This document shows positions 7,548 to 15,628 of a stretch of DNA of 23,435 nucleotides, in pieces. The stretch is from positions 1-23,435 of the forward strand of contig JAHHUF010000019.1 of assembly GCA_020024115.1 (NCBI GenBank). Direction: 5' to 3'. The position numbers were made by a program, and so were the translations under genes. Source of the stretch: Anaerofilum sp. (GTDB lineage Bacteria > Bacillota > Clostridia > Oscillospirales > Ruminococcaceae). A model generated the notes under the pieces. The model was not told the DNA's origin, did no database searches, and saw nothing but the letters and a program-made list of their open reading frames with translations. Position 1 is the stretch's first letter; every line of letters starts with the position of its first letter.

Positions 7548-8477
7548 TTATTGTTTGGACAAATATTCCTCAAGAGTCAGTCCACTTTCTTGAATTTTTT
7601 TTGCGTTTTCAGCCCCCACATAGCGGTAGTGCCAAGGTTCATAGGTCACTCCTGTAATAGCTTGCTTGTCTTTTGGATAGCGAAGAATAAAGCCATATTC
7701 TGCTGCATACTCTTGCAGCCACTTAAATTCCGGCTCATTTTCAAAATCCACTTCAATCCGCTGGTTTGTGATACTGCCCACATCCACTGCAAGCCCTGTA
7801 TTATGCTCACTGCATCCAGGAACCATCACAACGGTCGCTGCCTTTTTGGTTGCTTCTTCCTGAGAGTATCCTTTTGACTTCCATTTTTCAATTTCCGCAT
7901 TAAATAACTCAGTCTGACGCTCGATAGGGCGATAGGTGGAACACGCCATCAGGTGCAGCCCTGTTGCATTGGCAGCTGCACGCATTTGGTCAAAGGCTTC
8001 TGCGGCTTCTGTCTGCATCTGCAAATGAGAATCTGTCAAAGTTTTCAGTTCTGGCTTATACCCTTCCGGCAAAGGAGTGTTTTTATTTGCCAAAATCATT
8101 CTCCAGTCATCTGTATTGGTTGTGGAAGAAACATCCGCCGCCTGTGGCACAGAAGAATCGGTGTTTTCCGACTGACTTTCCGGTTCTGATTCCGGCTGGC
8201 TTTCCATCTGTGATTGTGGCTCCGATGCAGACTGCATCTCAGATTGTAATTGTAATTCTGATTGACTTTGGGAAGGAGGCTTGTCCTTTGGGGGTTCCTT
8301 TTTGTCAAACATCTGTACAACAAAAATGATAACCAATATAATTCCAATGATACCGCCCATCAAAAGCATCCGCTGCTTTTGACGCTGTTTGCGGCGTTTT
8401 TCTCTCATTTTTTGGCGCAGACGCAGTTCTGCCGGGCTTATTTTACGCTCCGGATTATTGGGCTGCTGATGGGACAT
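7548..8477 (-). CDS. Membrane-anchored D-alanyl-D-alanine carboxypeptidase, VanY/M15B family
   Basis: This 309-residue protein has a very basic cytoplasmic start (KMREKRRKQRQKQR), one membrane segment at about 38-56 and an extracytoplasmic linker at about 60-120 dominated by Ser, Gln, Glu and Pro. An M15B peptidase domain runs from about 125 to the end. Zinc-site residues are visible: His225 and Asp232 in SEHNTGLAVDVG, and Glu280 with His283 in EPWHYRYVG. STYRPIERQTELF is also typical. Such enzymes trim the terminal D-alanine from peptidoglycan stem peptides. A vancomycin-resistance role is not implied, because no van genes are near. It is first in its unit, with its own promoter and an AAGGAA site upstream of the ATG. 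The compositionally biased linker probably spans part of the cell wall. Confidence 0.88.
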   Translation of the reverse strand: MSHQQPNNPERKISPAELRLRQKMREKRRKQRQKQRMLLMGGIIGIILVIIFVVQMFDKKEPPKDKPPSQSQSELQLQSEMQSASEPQSQMESQPESEPESQSENTDSSVPQAADVSSTTNTDDWRMILANKNTPLPEGYKPELKTLTDSHLQMQTEAAEAFDQMRAAANATGLHLMACSTYRPIERQTELFNAEIEKWKSKGYSQEEATKKAATVVMVPGCSEHNTGLAVDVGSITNQRIEVDFENEPEFKWLQEYAAEYGFILRYPKDKQAITGVTYEPWHYRYVGAENAKKIQESGLTLEEYLSKQ

Positions 8478-8552
8478 TCAGTTCATTCCTTTCCAAAATT
8501 TATTGTTGTTTATTATATCCACAATTTTATATCAAGATTGCCATATCATCTT

Positions 8553-8581
8553 ATTATATAGCGAAGATGGCTACTTGTAAA
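8553..8581 (-). promoter_or_regulatory. Promoter of the vanY-M16-M16-lgt-folD unit
   Basis: On the minus strand TTTACA (8576-8581) and a perfect TATAAT (8553-8558) are spaced by 17 bp. The predicted start lies near 8546, about 70 nt before the vanY-like ATG. The promoter sits just after the lysC terminator. Confidence 0.75.
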
Positions 8582-8602
8582 CGATTTCCTTTTTGATTAC
8601 AC

Positions 8603-8640
8603 AAAAAATTAAAAAGAGCCACTCAATTGAATGGCTCTTT
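8603..8640 (-). terminator. Intrinsic terminator after lysC
   Basis: Arms AAAGAGCCA (8613-8621) and TGGCTCTTT (8632-8640) form a 9-bp stem whose loop can extend pairing through TCAA/TTGA. On the minus strand the stem is followed by TTTTT-AA-TTTTTT. It starts 14 nt after the lysC stop codon and closes the ACT-hom-thrB-lysC unit. Confidence 0.88.
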
Positions 8641-8654
8641 GAATCAGTTTAAAG

Positions 8655-9860
8655 TTATCGCAAAAACGCATCATGAATTGCATTTACTGCTTTATCCGCA
8701 TCTTTTTTATCAATCAAAACACTGATTTTGATTTCGCTTGTGGAAATCATGTGGATGTTGATGTTGCTTTCATACAATGCTTCAAACATGGTGGAGGCAA
8801 CTCCGGGATGGCTTTGCATCCCTGCACCAACAACGCTCACTTTTGCAACATTGTCATCCACTTCAATTTTGTTGCCGCCAAAGCGACCCATGTTTTCTTC
8901 CAGTGCTTTTTTTGCAACTTCCAGTTCATCCAACGGAACGGTGAAAATAACATCTTTGCAGCCTTCTTCGCCTGAACTTTGCAAAATAATATCTACATTG
9001 ATTTTGCGCTGTGCCATCAAAGAAAAAACTTTGAAGGACATTCCGGGCACATCAGGAACATTCAAAATCGAAATAACTGCAACATTAACATCCTTTGCAA
9101 CACCTTTAATCAGCATACCTTCCACATCCACTACCTCCTTAACGATTGTACCAGGAACATTGTTCATCGAAGAGCAAACTTCAAGATTCACACCATATTT
9201 TTTCGCCAGTTCTACGCTGCGGCTATTCAACACCTGTGCGCCCAAACTTGCCAGCTCCAGCATCTCATCAAATGTAATCACATCCAATTTGCGTGCTTTT
9301 TTTACAATACGGGGGTCTGCGGTATATACACCGTCAACATCGGTATAAATTTGGCACAAATCTGCGTGCAGTGCCGCTGCAATTGCCACAGCACTGGTAT
9401 CAGAACCTCCACGACCCAATGTTGTAATATCATCTTGGCGGTTGAGTCCTTGGAAACCCGCTACAACAACCACACGATTTTTTGCTAATTCATTTGAAAT
9501 TCGTTCAGCTTCCACCCGCTGAATCCTTGCTTTTGTGTGGGTTCGGTCGGTTTTGAAGCCTGCCTGCCAACCAGTGAGGCTGATTGCAGGGCAACCCAAT
9601 TCACCCAATGCCATTGTCAACAATGCAATGCTGATTTGTTCACCTGTTGACAACAGCATATCCATTTCCCTTTGCGAAGGGTTGTGTGTAATTTCTGCTG
9701 CTTTTTCCAGCAAATCGTCAGTGGTATCTCCTTGTGCAGATACCACAACCACAACATCATTTCCTTCGTTGCGAGTGTTGGCAACAATTCTTGCCACATT
9801 GAACAGGCGATCTCGGTCGGCAACAGATGTTCCGCCAAACTTTTGTACAATCAACGCCAT
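8655..9860 (-). CDS. lysC: Aspartate kinase
   Basis: Aspartate kinase phosphorylates L-aspartate, the first step toward lysine, threonine and methionine. The 401-residue product starts MALIVQKFGGTSVAD, with the catalytic KFGGTS signature at 7-12. It also shows GRGGSDTSAVAIAAAL, YTDVDGVYTADPR and, from about residue 265, two ACT domains that bind allosteric amino acids. ATG 9858-9860 is chosen over an in-frame codon 24 nt upstream, because a GAGGAGG site lies 7 nt before it and the protein family starts there. It is last in the unit, after thrB, with a 155-nt gap that contains inverted repeats. It is monofunctional, without a fused homoserine dehydrogenase. Which amino acid inhibits it cannot be read from the sequence. 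Confidence 0.97.
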   Translation of the reverse strand: MALIVQKFGGTSVADRDRLFNVARIVANTRNEGNDVVVVVSAQGDTTDDLLEKAAEITHNPSQREMDMLLSTGEQISIALLTMALGELGCPAISLTGWQAGFKTDRTHTKARIQRVEAERISNELAKNRVVVVAGFQGLNRQDDITTLGRGGSDTSAVAIAAALHADLCQIYTDVDGVYTADPRIVKKARKLDVITFDEMLELASLGAQVLNSRSVELAKKYGVNLEVCSSMNNVPGTIVKEVVDVEGMLIKGVAKDVNVAVISILNVPDVPGMSFKVFSLMAQRKINVDIILQSSGEEGCKDVIFTVPLDELEVAKKALEENMGRFGGNKIEVDDNVAKVSVVGAGMQSHPGVASTMFEALYESNINIHMISTSEIKISVLIDKKDADKAVNAIHDAFLR

Positions 9861-10015
9861 ACTCTTTCCTCCTCTATTATGCACCGCTCTCCACAGCGGC
9901 AGGGATTTGGACTGTAACCAATAACACTGTTTTTATACAGTATTGTTATTCCATTATTTTTGCACCAAAATTTTTATTGGTGCAGCAGACATTCTGTCAA
10001 TGTTATTTAAGCACC
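9861..10015 (-). other. Structured thrB-lysC intergenic region
   Basis: This 155-nt gap holds two inverted repeats. One is TGCACCAA (9961-9968) with TTGGTGCA (9977-9984). The other has arms AATAAC-ACTGT and ACAGT-ATT-GTTATT within about 9919-9950. Neither is followed by a T run on the minus strand, so they do not look like terminators. A TTGACA box at 9995-10000 has only weak -10 candidates in range (TAAAAA at 18 bp spacing), so a second promoter for lysC is possible but not convincing. No lysine riboswitch or T-box fits in this length. Confidence 0.45.
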
Positions 10016-10918
10016 TTATTTTACCACAGCACCATGATTGGCTGCAAGTAAATGTTTAACTTCAAATGTTCCTGCTTGTTTGCCTTGCTGCTTTGCATCT
10101 TTCAACCAATCCTTTGCACTAGCAAAAAAGGCTTCATCACTTTTTCTGACAACTGCCATAATGGTTGGCCCTGCACCGGAAATATAAACAGCCAAAGCCC
10201 CCAATTCTTTTGTCATTGCAAAAATATCCTCACCCCCCGGAATCAAAGGCAAGCGATAGTTTTGATGCATGGTATCTTTTGTTGCAATGCCCAAAAGTTC
10301 ATAATCACCATCACAAAAAGCAGCGGTTGCCAGAGCAGCACGGGAAAGATTGTATACTGCATTTTGATAAGGCAATGTTTTTGGCAAAACGGCTCTTGCT
10401 TTTTCGGTAAGAAGAGGAAAATCAGGGATAAATGCAGCAAACTCCAACTGTTCACTGATTTCTTTTTTCACGCTGTATACATTTCCTTCGTCCATCACAC
10501 TGGCTACAAATCCACCCAGCAAAGCAGGTGCAACATTGTCAGGATGCCCCTCAATTTCAGCTGCCAATTGCAGCATTTCTTTGTCTGACAAAGGTGCTCC
10601 CATCAGCGCATTTGCCCCCAAAATTCCCGCAACAATACACGCCGAACTAGACCCTAGCCCTCTTGCCATAGGAATGGGGTTATGCTGTACAATTTTCATA
10701 GATGGAATGGGACGATTGCAAAATGCAAAGGTGGTTTGCGCAGCACGATAAACCAAATTGTCAGTTCCTGTTGGAATTTTTGTTCCATCTACACTGGAAA
10801 TAGACAGGGTATCTGAAAGCTCAAAGGTTACTGTATTGAACAAGTCCAGCGCAAGACCCAATGAATCAAATCCGGCTCCCATATTGGCACTTGTGGCAGG
10901 CACTTTAACTGTAATCAT
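10016..10918 (-). CDS. thrB: Homoserine kinase
   Basis: ThrB is a GHMP-fold kinase that makes O-phosphohomoserine, the substrate of threonine synthase. At 300 residues it is normal in length. The N-terminus MITVKVPATSANMGAGFDSLG is typical, and the GHMP phosphate-binding loop PMARGLGSSSA is at 83-93. EGHPDNVAPALLGG and the C-terminal ISGAGPTIMA are also present. It lies 10 nt after hom with a GGGGGG-rich ribosome binding site, so hom and thrB are closely coupled. Threonine synthase (thrC) is not in the window and must be elsewhere. Confidence 0.97.
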   Translation of the reverse strand: MITVKVPATSANMGAGFDSLGLALDLFNTVTFELSDTLSISSVDGTKIPTGTDNLVYRAAQTTFAFCNRPIPSMKIVQHNPIPMARGLGSSSACIVAGILGANALMGAPLSDKEMLQLAAEIEGHPDNVAPALLGGFVASVMDEGNVYSVKKEISEQLEFAAFIPDFPLLTEKARAVLPKTLPYQNAVYNLSRAALATAAFCDGDYELLGIATKDTMHQNYRLPLIPGGEDIFAMTKELGALAVYISGAGPTIMAVVRKSDEAFFASAKDWLKDAKQQGKQAGTFEVKHLLAANHGAVVK

Positions 10919-10928
10919 TTGTCCCCCC

Positions 10929-12158
10929 TTATTCTGCCAGCAATTTGATAGAAATTGCTGGATTCCACCCCATATTTTCCATTTTACAGTGCATCTGCTC
11001 CAAGCGCTCAGGAGTCAAATCAGGCAGAATGCAGTATGCACCGATGCCGGTTTCCCCTAAATGAGTGCTTTCGGGGAACTCATGTTCCAACTCTTTGCTG
11101 CTGCATCCTTCTACTCTTATATAGTATGCCATTGCAGAATAATCGGTGAGTGGTTCTTGTTCCGGCTCTGTCGCCTGCCAACACAAACTGTCATGGACTG
11201 CTACACCGTTTTTCAGTGCATCAATCACATCCGCTACAACTGCGCTGGCTGTGGGCAGTTTGCCGGCACCTTTGCCATAAAAAATCACATCACCAAGCAT
11301 ATCGCCTTTCATCAAAACAGCATTGAACACATCTTCTACATTTGCCAAACGACTTTCTCGCGGAAGCATCATCGGTTCAACACCAACCGCAATTTTTTCT
11401 TTCTCCGTCTGCTTTGCCCAAGCAATCAACTTGATTGTATATCCCAAAGATGCTACTGCTGCCATATCCTCTGCGGTAATATTACGAATACCAATGGTGG
11501 GGATATTTTCAGGATGCACCTGTTTTCCAAAAGCAATTCCTGCCAAAATTGCAATTTTTCGGCAAGCATCAATGCCATCCACATCTGCTGAGGGGTCTGT
11601 GGTTTCGGCATAACCCAGTTTTTGTGCTGTTTTCAAAGCCTGTGCAAAGTCCATCCCATCCCGTTCCATTTTTGTCAGCATAAAGTTGGTGGTTCCATTG
11701 ACAATACTTTCTACCTTGCTGATTACATTTGCAGCCAAACACTGGTGCATGGGGGTAATCACAGGCATTCCACCACCCACACTTGCTTCAAACAAAAAAG
11801 CTGCATTGTTGTTTTTTGCAAGTTCCATCAACTCTGCACCGTGCATTGCTACCAATTCTTTGTTGCTGGTTGCAACACTTCTTCCACTTTGCAAACATTG
11901 TTTCACAAAATCATATGCCGGGTTTATTCCGCCAATGGTTTCTATCACAACTTTTATTTCTGAATCGTTCAAAATGGTATCAAGATTTTTCACAAAAAGA
12001 TGCGCATTGGAGGAATCAGAAAAATCCCGAATGTCCAAAATATATTTTACTTCGACCAGTTCGCCTGCCCGTTTAAAAATAGACTCTGCATTTTTTTGCA
12101 GCACCTCAAGTACACCGCTTCCCACAGTTCCAAAGCCCATAATTGCTACTTTTGCCAT
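10929..12158 (-). CDS. hom: Homoserine dehydrogenase
   Basis: Hom reduces aspartate semialdehyde to homoserine with NAD(P)H. The 409-residue protein begins with the nucleotide-binding loop GFGTVGSGV (8-16). It shows TSNKELV (97-103) and EASVGGGMPVI (124-134). NGTTNFML (154-161) and GYAETTDPSADVDGIDACRK (182-201), which carries active-site residues, are also visible. A C-terminal segment from about 325 (AYYIRVEG) is an ACT-type regulatory domain. The ATG has a GGGGAGA site. It is preceded by a PheB-type ACT protein gene, from which it is separated by a copy of the dispersed repeat. Confidence 0.97.
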   Translation of the reverse strand: MAKVAIMGFGTVGSGVLEVLQKNAESIFKRAGELVEVKYILDIRDFSDSSNAHLFVKNLDTILNDSEIKVVIETIGGINPAYDFVKQCLQSGRSVATSNKELVAMHGAELMELAKNNNAAFLFEASVGGGMPVITPMHQCLAANVISKVESIVNGTTNFMLTKMERDGMDFAQALKTAQKLGYAETTDPSADVDGIDACRKIAILAGIAFGKQVHPENIPTIGIRNITAEDMAAVASLGYTIKLIAWAKQTEKEKIAVGVEPMMLPRESRLANVEDVFNAVLMKGDMLGDVIFYGKGAGKLPTASAVVADVIDALKNGVAVHDSLCWQATEPEQEPLTDYSAMAYYIRVEGCSSKELEHEFPESTHLGETGIGAYCILPDLTPERLEQMHCKMENMGWNPAISIKLLAE

Positions 12159-12189
12159 TTTAACAATCTCCCCTCATAAAACTTTGTTT

Positions 12190-12285
12190 AGAGGCTATCT
12201 GAAAAGTCAAAATTTTCATCTTTTTCTACAACTTCAGATACGCCTTGAAAAATACCAAGTCCAAAGGATTTGCTTTTTAGATGTT
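12190..12285 (-). repeat. Dispersed intergenic repeat, copy 1 (between the ACT-protein gene and hom)
   Basis: The segment 12191-12231 matches the reverse complement of 21121-21161 at 38 of 41 positions, counted by eye. The shared end reads GAGGCTATCTGAAAAGTCAA here. The opposite end carries GCTTTTTAGATG, a degraded inverted version of that end, stopping next to the stop codon of the upstream gene. The copy fills almost the whole intergenic gap and would be part of the hom message. Confidence 0.75.
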
Positions 12286-12711
12286 TTATATGCCTGTATG
12301 AATTTCAATCACCGTTTTTTGTCGAGAAAGCTGCGAAATCATTTCTTCCACTGTCATTTGCATGGTTCCTGTCCGAATTGCTACTGACACCTGTGCAGTT
12401 CCGCTTTCAGGGGTTGATTGGTTGATAGTTACAATGCTTGCCCCAGCAGCAGAAATATCTGCCAAAAGCGCCTGCAATGCCCCTGTTTGGTCAAGCAGTG
12501 TTGCAATTACGGTCAAAATTTCTTTGCTGTTTTCTGAATCAAAAATACAATCCTTGTATTTATAAAATGCACTGCGTGAAATTTCAGCCTGTCGTGTTGC
12601 AGAAGAAATATTTTTCGCCTCACCGTTTGCAAGCAGTTCTTTTGCTTTCAACACACGCAAAAACACTTCTGGTAGAACACTGTCTTCTACAAGAAAAAAA
12701 CGCTTTCCCAT
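12286..12711 (-). CDS. PheB/UPF0735-type ACT domain protein
   Basis: The 141-residue product begins MGKRFFLVEDSVLPEVFLRV and then has a helix-turn-helix-like stretch at about 35-54 (ISSATRQAEISRSAFYKYKD). An ACT domain follows at about 66-138, with LDQTGALQALLADISAAGASIVTINQ. This is the layout of B. subtilis PheB. Such proteins are thought to sense an amino acid and act as regulators, though the molecular role is poorly defined. In Bacillus it lies next to pheA; here it heads the hom-thrB-lysC unit, suggesting a role in sensing threonine-branch amino acids. The start at 12709-12711 is chosen for its GAGGTGG site and family fit; the frame stays open further upstream but overlaps the promoter. 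Confidence 0.85.
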   Translation of the reverse strand: MGKRFFLVEDSVLPEVFLRVLKAKELLANGEAKNISSATRQAEISRSAFYKYKDCIFDSENSKEILTVIATLLDQTGALQALLADISAAGASIVTINQSTPESGTAQVSVAIRTGTMQMTVEEMISQLSRQKTVIEIHTGI

Positions 12712-12726
12712 TCTGTCCACCTCATA

Positions 12727-12935
12727 TGTACAAATGTTTGCATAAACTAAATTCACTATACCACTGATTTTAATGTGTTTCAAGACCTTGTCTTTTTAAT
12801 TTTGTCAATTTTGTACAAATAGCAAAAGCTCTCCTTATTTGAGATTCCATTCTTTTACAATTTGTGCATAAATTCCGAGATGACAAGTTTTCCAGTCCTT
12901 TTTTGAATTGCTGTAAATCCTCTATTTTGTACAAA
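12727..12935. repeat. Recurrent TTTGTACAAA palindromes around the ACT-hom promoter
   Basis: A perfect 10-bp palindrome TTTGTACAAA occurs at 12810-12819 and again at 12926-12935. A near copy ATGTACAAAT occurs at 12726-12735, just downstream of the predicted transcription start. The two perfect copies lie 116 bp apart, and the 12810 copy is about 27 bp upstream of the -35 box. They could be operator sites for a regulator, perhaps of the amino acid genes. The remaining sequence of the 303-nt gap between 12712 and 13014 is AT-rich, and I see no gene in it. Confidence 0.4.
12755..12783 (-). promoter_or_regulatory. Promoter of the ACT-hom-thrB-lysC unit
   Basis: Minus-strand TTGAAA (12778-12783) and TATAGT (12755-12760) are separated by 17 bp. 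The start would lie near 12748, about 37 nt before the ATG. The promoter is flanked by TGTACAAA-containing palindromes described separately. Confidence 0.75.
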
Positions 12936-12960
12936 CTATATTTTACAAAATTACAAGCAT

Positions 12961-13002
12961 AAAAAAACACAGAAAAACCTCTGCAAGGATTTTCTGTGTT
13001 TT
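12961..13002 (-). terminator. Intrinsic terminator after the penicillin-binding protein gene
   Basis: Arms AAAACACAGAAAA (12964-12976) and TTTTCTGTGTTTT (12990-13002) form a 13-bp stem, with an inner CCT/AGG pairing. On the minus strand it is followed by TTTTTTT. It begins about 12 nt after the stop codon of the penicillin-binding protein gene. Confidence 0.88.
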
Positions 13003-13014
13003 GAGTGTTTATTT

Positions 13015-15408
13015 TTATGCCGCTGGTGGAGGTGGCTCATGTGCACCATTGCAGGTATCTGTTAAGATATAATCCGAAGTGTAATATCCCTGTGCTGCGG
13101 GACATCCTGGCCCTGCAAGCAGTCCCGAAATAGTACAGAAAGATTGTTTCACCACATTTTTTGATGTTGGGAACATTCTAGCTTCCAGCCCTTGCTGTAC
13201 AGTTGACATATACTTTTTAAACGCATTTTGTGGAAATTTACTATATTGTCTATTCTCTGCGTTGTTGTGTGCAATCATGTTTGGCTCATCATATCCATAC
13301 CAGACTGCTGTGGTATAGTAAGGAGTTGCACCCACAAAGGTAAAGTCTTTCCAGTCCTGTGTAGTACCTGTTTTTGCAATTACTTCCATGCCTGCAATTT
13401 GCCCGCCAATTCCTGCTGCGGTACCTTGTGGGTCAATGACAGGATTGCGCAGCAAGCGGTTCATAACCATTGCTGCCTCCGGGCTGAGAGCCTGCACTGT
13501 GGCTGGGCTAGATTCCATATACACCTCACCGTTAGGGCGTTGAATAGAACTGAAGAAGGTTGGTGCATGATATTGTCCGCCATTGGAGAACATTTGATAT
13601 GCTGCAGCCATTTCTAGTGGGCTTGCACCTTCTGTCAAACCACCCAAAGCCAACGGTGACAATGCGCTGTCGTTGTGTTTCGGATTTTCTGCCGGTGTCA
13701 CAAGGTTTTTCATGTTCAACGTATCATGCAGGAAGTTAAATGCAATATCAACTCCTACATAATCGCCAATGATATGCACCGGGACAGTATTCAGCGAACG
13801 AGCCAATGCTTTATACAGCAGAACATTTTGGTTGGAAACCTTTCCGCCATAGTTCATGGGCCATTGTTTCATTCTTCCCGGATGGTCGGGGTCTGGAATT
13901 TCCTGATAAGGAATATCAGGCCATGCATCTGAATAGTGGGTTAAGCGATATTCAATTCCCAGCGCATAAGCTGCCAACGGCTTCATGGTCGAACCTGTTT
14001 GGTGCTGTATCATTGCACGGTTCAAAACACGGTCTGCCTTTTTCTCACGCAAACCACCTGCAATTGCCAGAACTTTACCTGTATCATTATCAATGGTTAC
14101 CATAGCTGCATTGGTTTTGATGATTTTGATTGGTTTTCCTGCCTGACTGAACTTTTGTGCGCCATTTTGGTCGACTGCCCAAGTTTCTCCCTCTTGCAGG
14201 TTTCCGTCTGCATCTTCAACCTCAATCGGCAAATCCATAAAGGTCTGGTCCGTGTTCAGCATCAATTTTTCCATCTCTGCCTGCATAAATGGGTTTACAT
14301 TCAGATAAACATTAAATCCTTCTGTTGTAAAGAAGGAGTATGCCTCGGCATCGGTTTCAAACCCTTCCTGCGCTTTTACAAGAGGAATAATTTCATCCAA
14401 CGCAGCATCAACATACCAAGAGTTGTGAGAAGTATGTGTTGTTATTTGTTCCGACTGCTCCTCCGCCAAAATCAAGGGATAGTTTTTGGCTTCCTGATAT
14501 TCTTCCTCTGTCACCAATCCTTGGTCACGCATCAACTTCAAAACATGGTTTCTGCGCTGCACATGGTTTGCCGGGTTGGTTACAGGGTTGTAATTTGTAG
14601 GACTTTTGGTAACACAGGCAATGCTGGCAGATTCTGCCAGGTTCAAGTCTTTTACATCTTTCCCGAAATAGTATTCTGCACCTGCCTGTACACCGGCAAG
14701 GTTTCCTGTCAAGCTGATGGTGTTGAGATAGGCTTCCAGCACCATATCTTTTGAATAGCGATTTTCCAAGCCAATCGCACGGAATACCTCACGAATCTTA
14801 CGCAGTGGGTCAGTATCATCATCACCGGTAATATTTTTAATCAACTGTTGGGTAATGGTTGATGCACCCTGCATACTGTCATACAAACCAAATGCACCGC
14901 CGGATACTTTTTGCAGCACAAGGTTGACCGCAGCCGAAATGGTACGCTTATAGTTTACACCTTTGTGATGTCTGAAATCTTTATCCTCAACCGCAATAAA
15001 GGCATTCTGCAAACTTTCCGGAATTTGCGGCAGGTCTACCCATGTACGCTGCTGCTGGTTATATAAACTTGCATAGTCTTCCCATTCACCGGTATTGGGA
15101 TTCTGCGCAAAAAAGTGGGTGGTGTAGCTCAATTTTATTTGATCCAAATTCAGTAAATCTGCATCATTGGCAGTTGCTGTCACAACATATTGACTCAGCA
15201 AAACCGCTGCAACCGAACCAATCATCACCACCACACAAAAAATAATAGTAACAAATTTTAAAATTCCTTTTACACCACTGCCCAAAACACCAAGAACCGT
15301 TCTTTTTTTCTTGCATTTCTTTTTTGTTTGTGTTGTTTTGGCTGGTGTTTTTGCATTTGAAGTATTCGGTGTATGAGAACTTACTGGCTTTTTATCGTTG
15401 GTGGCCAT
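13015..15408 (-). CDS. Class A penicillin-binding protein (glycosyltransferase/transpeptidase)
   Basis: This 797-residue bifunctional enzyme polymerises lipid II and cross-links the stem peptides. A Lys/Thr-rich cytoplasmic N-terminus is followed by a membrane anchor at about 48-72. The GT51 domain shows EDKDFRHHKGVN with catalytic Glu141 and GASTITQQLIKN at 181-192. The transpeptidase domain shows the nucleophile Ser473 in TGSTMKPLAAY, the SxN motif SLN at 538-540 and KTG at 679-681. The C-terminus ends EPPPPAA with several cysteines before it (FCTISG, GPGCPAA, DTCNG), resembling other clostridial PBP1-type tails. The start has an AAGGAGG site 10 nt upstream. It appears monocistronic, with its own promoter and terminator. 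Confidence 0.95.
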   Translation of the reverse strand: MATNDKKPVSSHTPNTSNAKTPAKTTQTKKKCKKKRTVLGVLGSGVKGILKFVTIIFCVVVMIGSVAAVLLSQYVVTATANDADLLNLDQIKLSYTTHFFAQNPNTGEWEDYASLYNQQQRTWVDLPQIPESLQNAFIAVEDKDFRHHKGVNYKRTISAAVNLVLQKVSGGAFGLYDSMQGASTITQQLIKNITGDDDTDPLRKIREVFRAIGLENRYSKDMVLEAYLNTISLTGNLAGVQAGAEYYFGKDVKDLNLAESASIACVTKSPTNYNPVTNPANHVQRRNHVLKLMRDQGLVTEEEYQEAKNYPLILAEEQSEQITTHTSHNSWYVDAALDEIIPLVKAQEGFETDAEAYSFFTTEGFNVYLNVNPFMQAEMEKLMLNTDQTFMDLPIEVEDADGNLQEGETWAVDQNGAQKFSQAGKPIKIIKTNAAMVTIDNDTGKVLAIAGGLREKKADRVLNRAMIQHQTGSTMKPLAAYALGIEYRLTHYSDAWPDIPYQEIPDPDHPGRMKQWPMNYGGKVSNQNVLLYKALARSLNTVPVHIIGDYVGVDIAFNFLHDTLNMKNLVTPAENPKHNDSALSPLALGGLTEGASPLEMAAAYQMFSNGGQYHAPTFFSSIQRPNGEVYMESSPATVQALSPEAAMVMNRLLRNPVIDPQGTAAGIGGQIAGMEVIAKTGTTQDWKDFTFVGATPYYTTAVWYGYDEPNMIAHNNAENRQYSKFPQNAFKKYMSTVQQGLEARMFPTSKNVVKQSFCTISGLLAGPGCPAAQGYYTSDYILTDTCNGAHEPPPPAA

Positions 15409-15503
15409 TAAAATACCGCCTCCTTATTCCGTTCATCTATACCACAACCCTTTTCTTTCAATTTATCTCTTTCAATTGGGATTGTTCTTTCTGGTATTTC
15501 TTT

Positions 15504-15532
15504 AGTATAGCATATTTTTAGTTGGAATGTCA
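15504..15532 (-). promoter_or_regulatory. Promoter of the penicillin-binding protein gene
   Basis: Minus-strand TGACAT (15527-15532) and TATACT (15504-15509) are spaced by 17 bp. A TG one base before the -10 makes it an extended -10 promoter. The predicted leader is about 90 nt. Confidence 0.65.
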
Positions 15533-15571
15533 TCCCCTGTTTGCATTGAGTTTTGTTTATTTACAGGATTG

Positions 15572-15618
15572 CCCAACAAAATGGTGTCCATACTAAAAAC
15601 AAAAACAATTTTGTTGGG
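15572..15618 (+). promoter_or_regulatory. Inverted repeat that can pair with the ribosome binding site of the BofC-like gene
   Basis: CCCAACAAAAT (15572-15582) and ATTTTGTTGGG (15608-15618) are perfect 11-bp inverted copies with a 25-nt loop. The right arm includes the first GGG of the GGGAGG ribosome binding site (15616-15621) of the gene starting at 15629. If both arms are transcribed, the hairpin would hide part of that site. No convincing promoter upstream was identified, so whether the left arm is in the message is unknown. Confidence 0.45.
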
Positions 15619-15628
15619 AGGCTTCGCC

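Noticed and set aside
7548..8477. Vancomycin-resistance function for the VanY-like gene
   Set aside because: No vanH, ligase or vanX-like gene is nearby, and the surrounding genes are housekeeping; a general peptidoglycan trimming role is the safer reading.
9861..10015. Lysine riboswitch or T-box before lysC
   Set aside because: The gap is only 155 nt, lacks the T-box sequence and the conserved lysine riboswitch core, and has no terminator-like hairpin before lysC.
12770..12970. Short minus-strand frame (66 codons) between the PBP and ACT-protein genes
   Set aside because: It begins inside the terminator stem-loop of the PBP gene with no ribosome binding site and runs over the ACT-hom promoter; the composition looks random.
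15527..15628. Upstream ATG giving a 34-residue longer BofC-like protein
   Set aside because: That ATG lies in the divergent PBP promoter, has no ribosome binding site, and the added residues would precede an already complete hydrophobic N-terminus.
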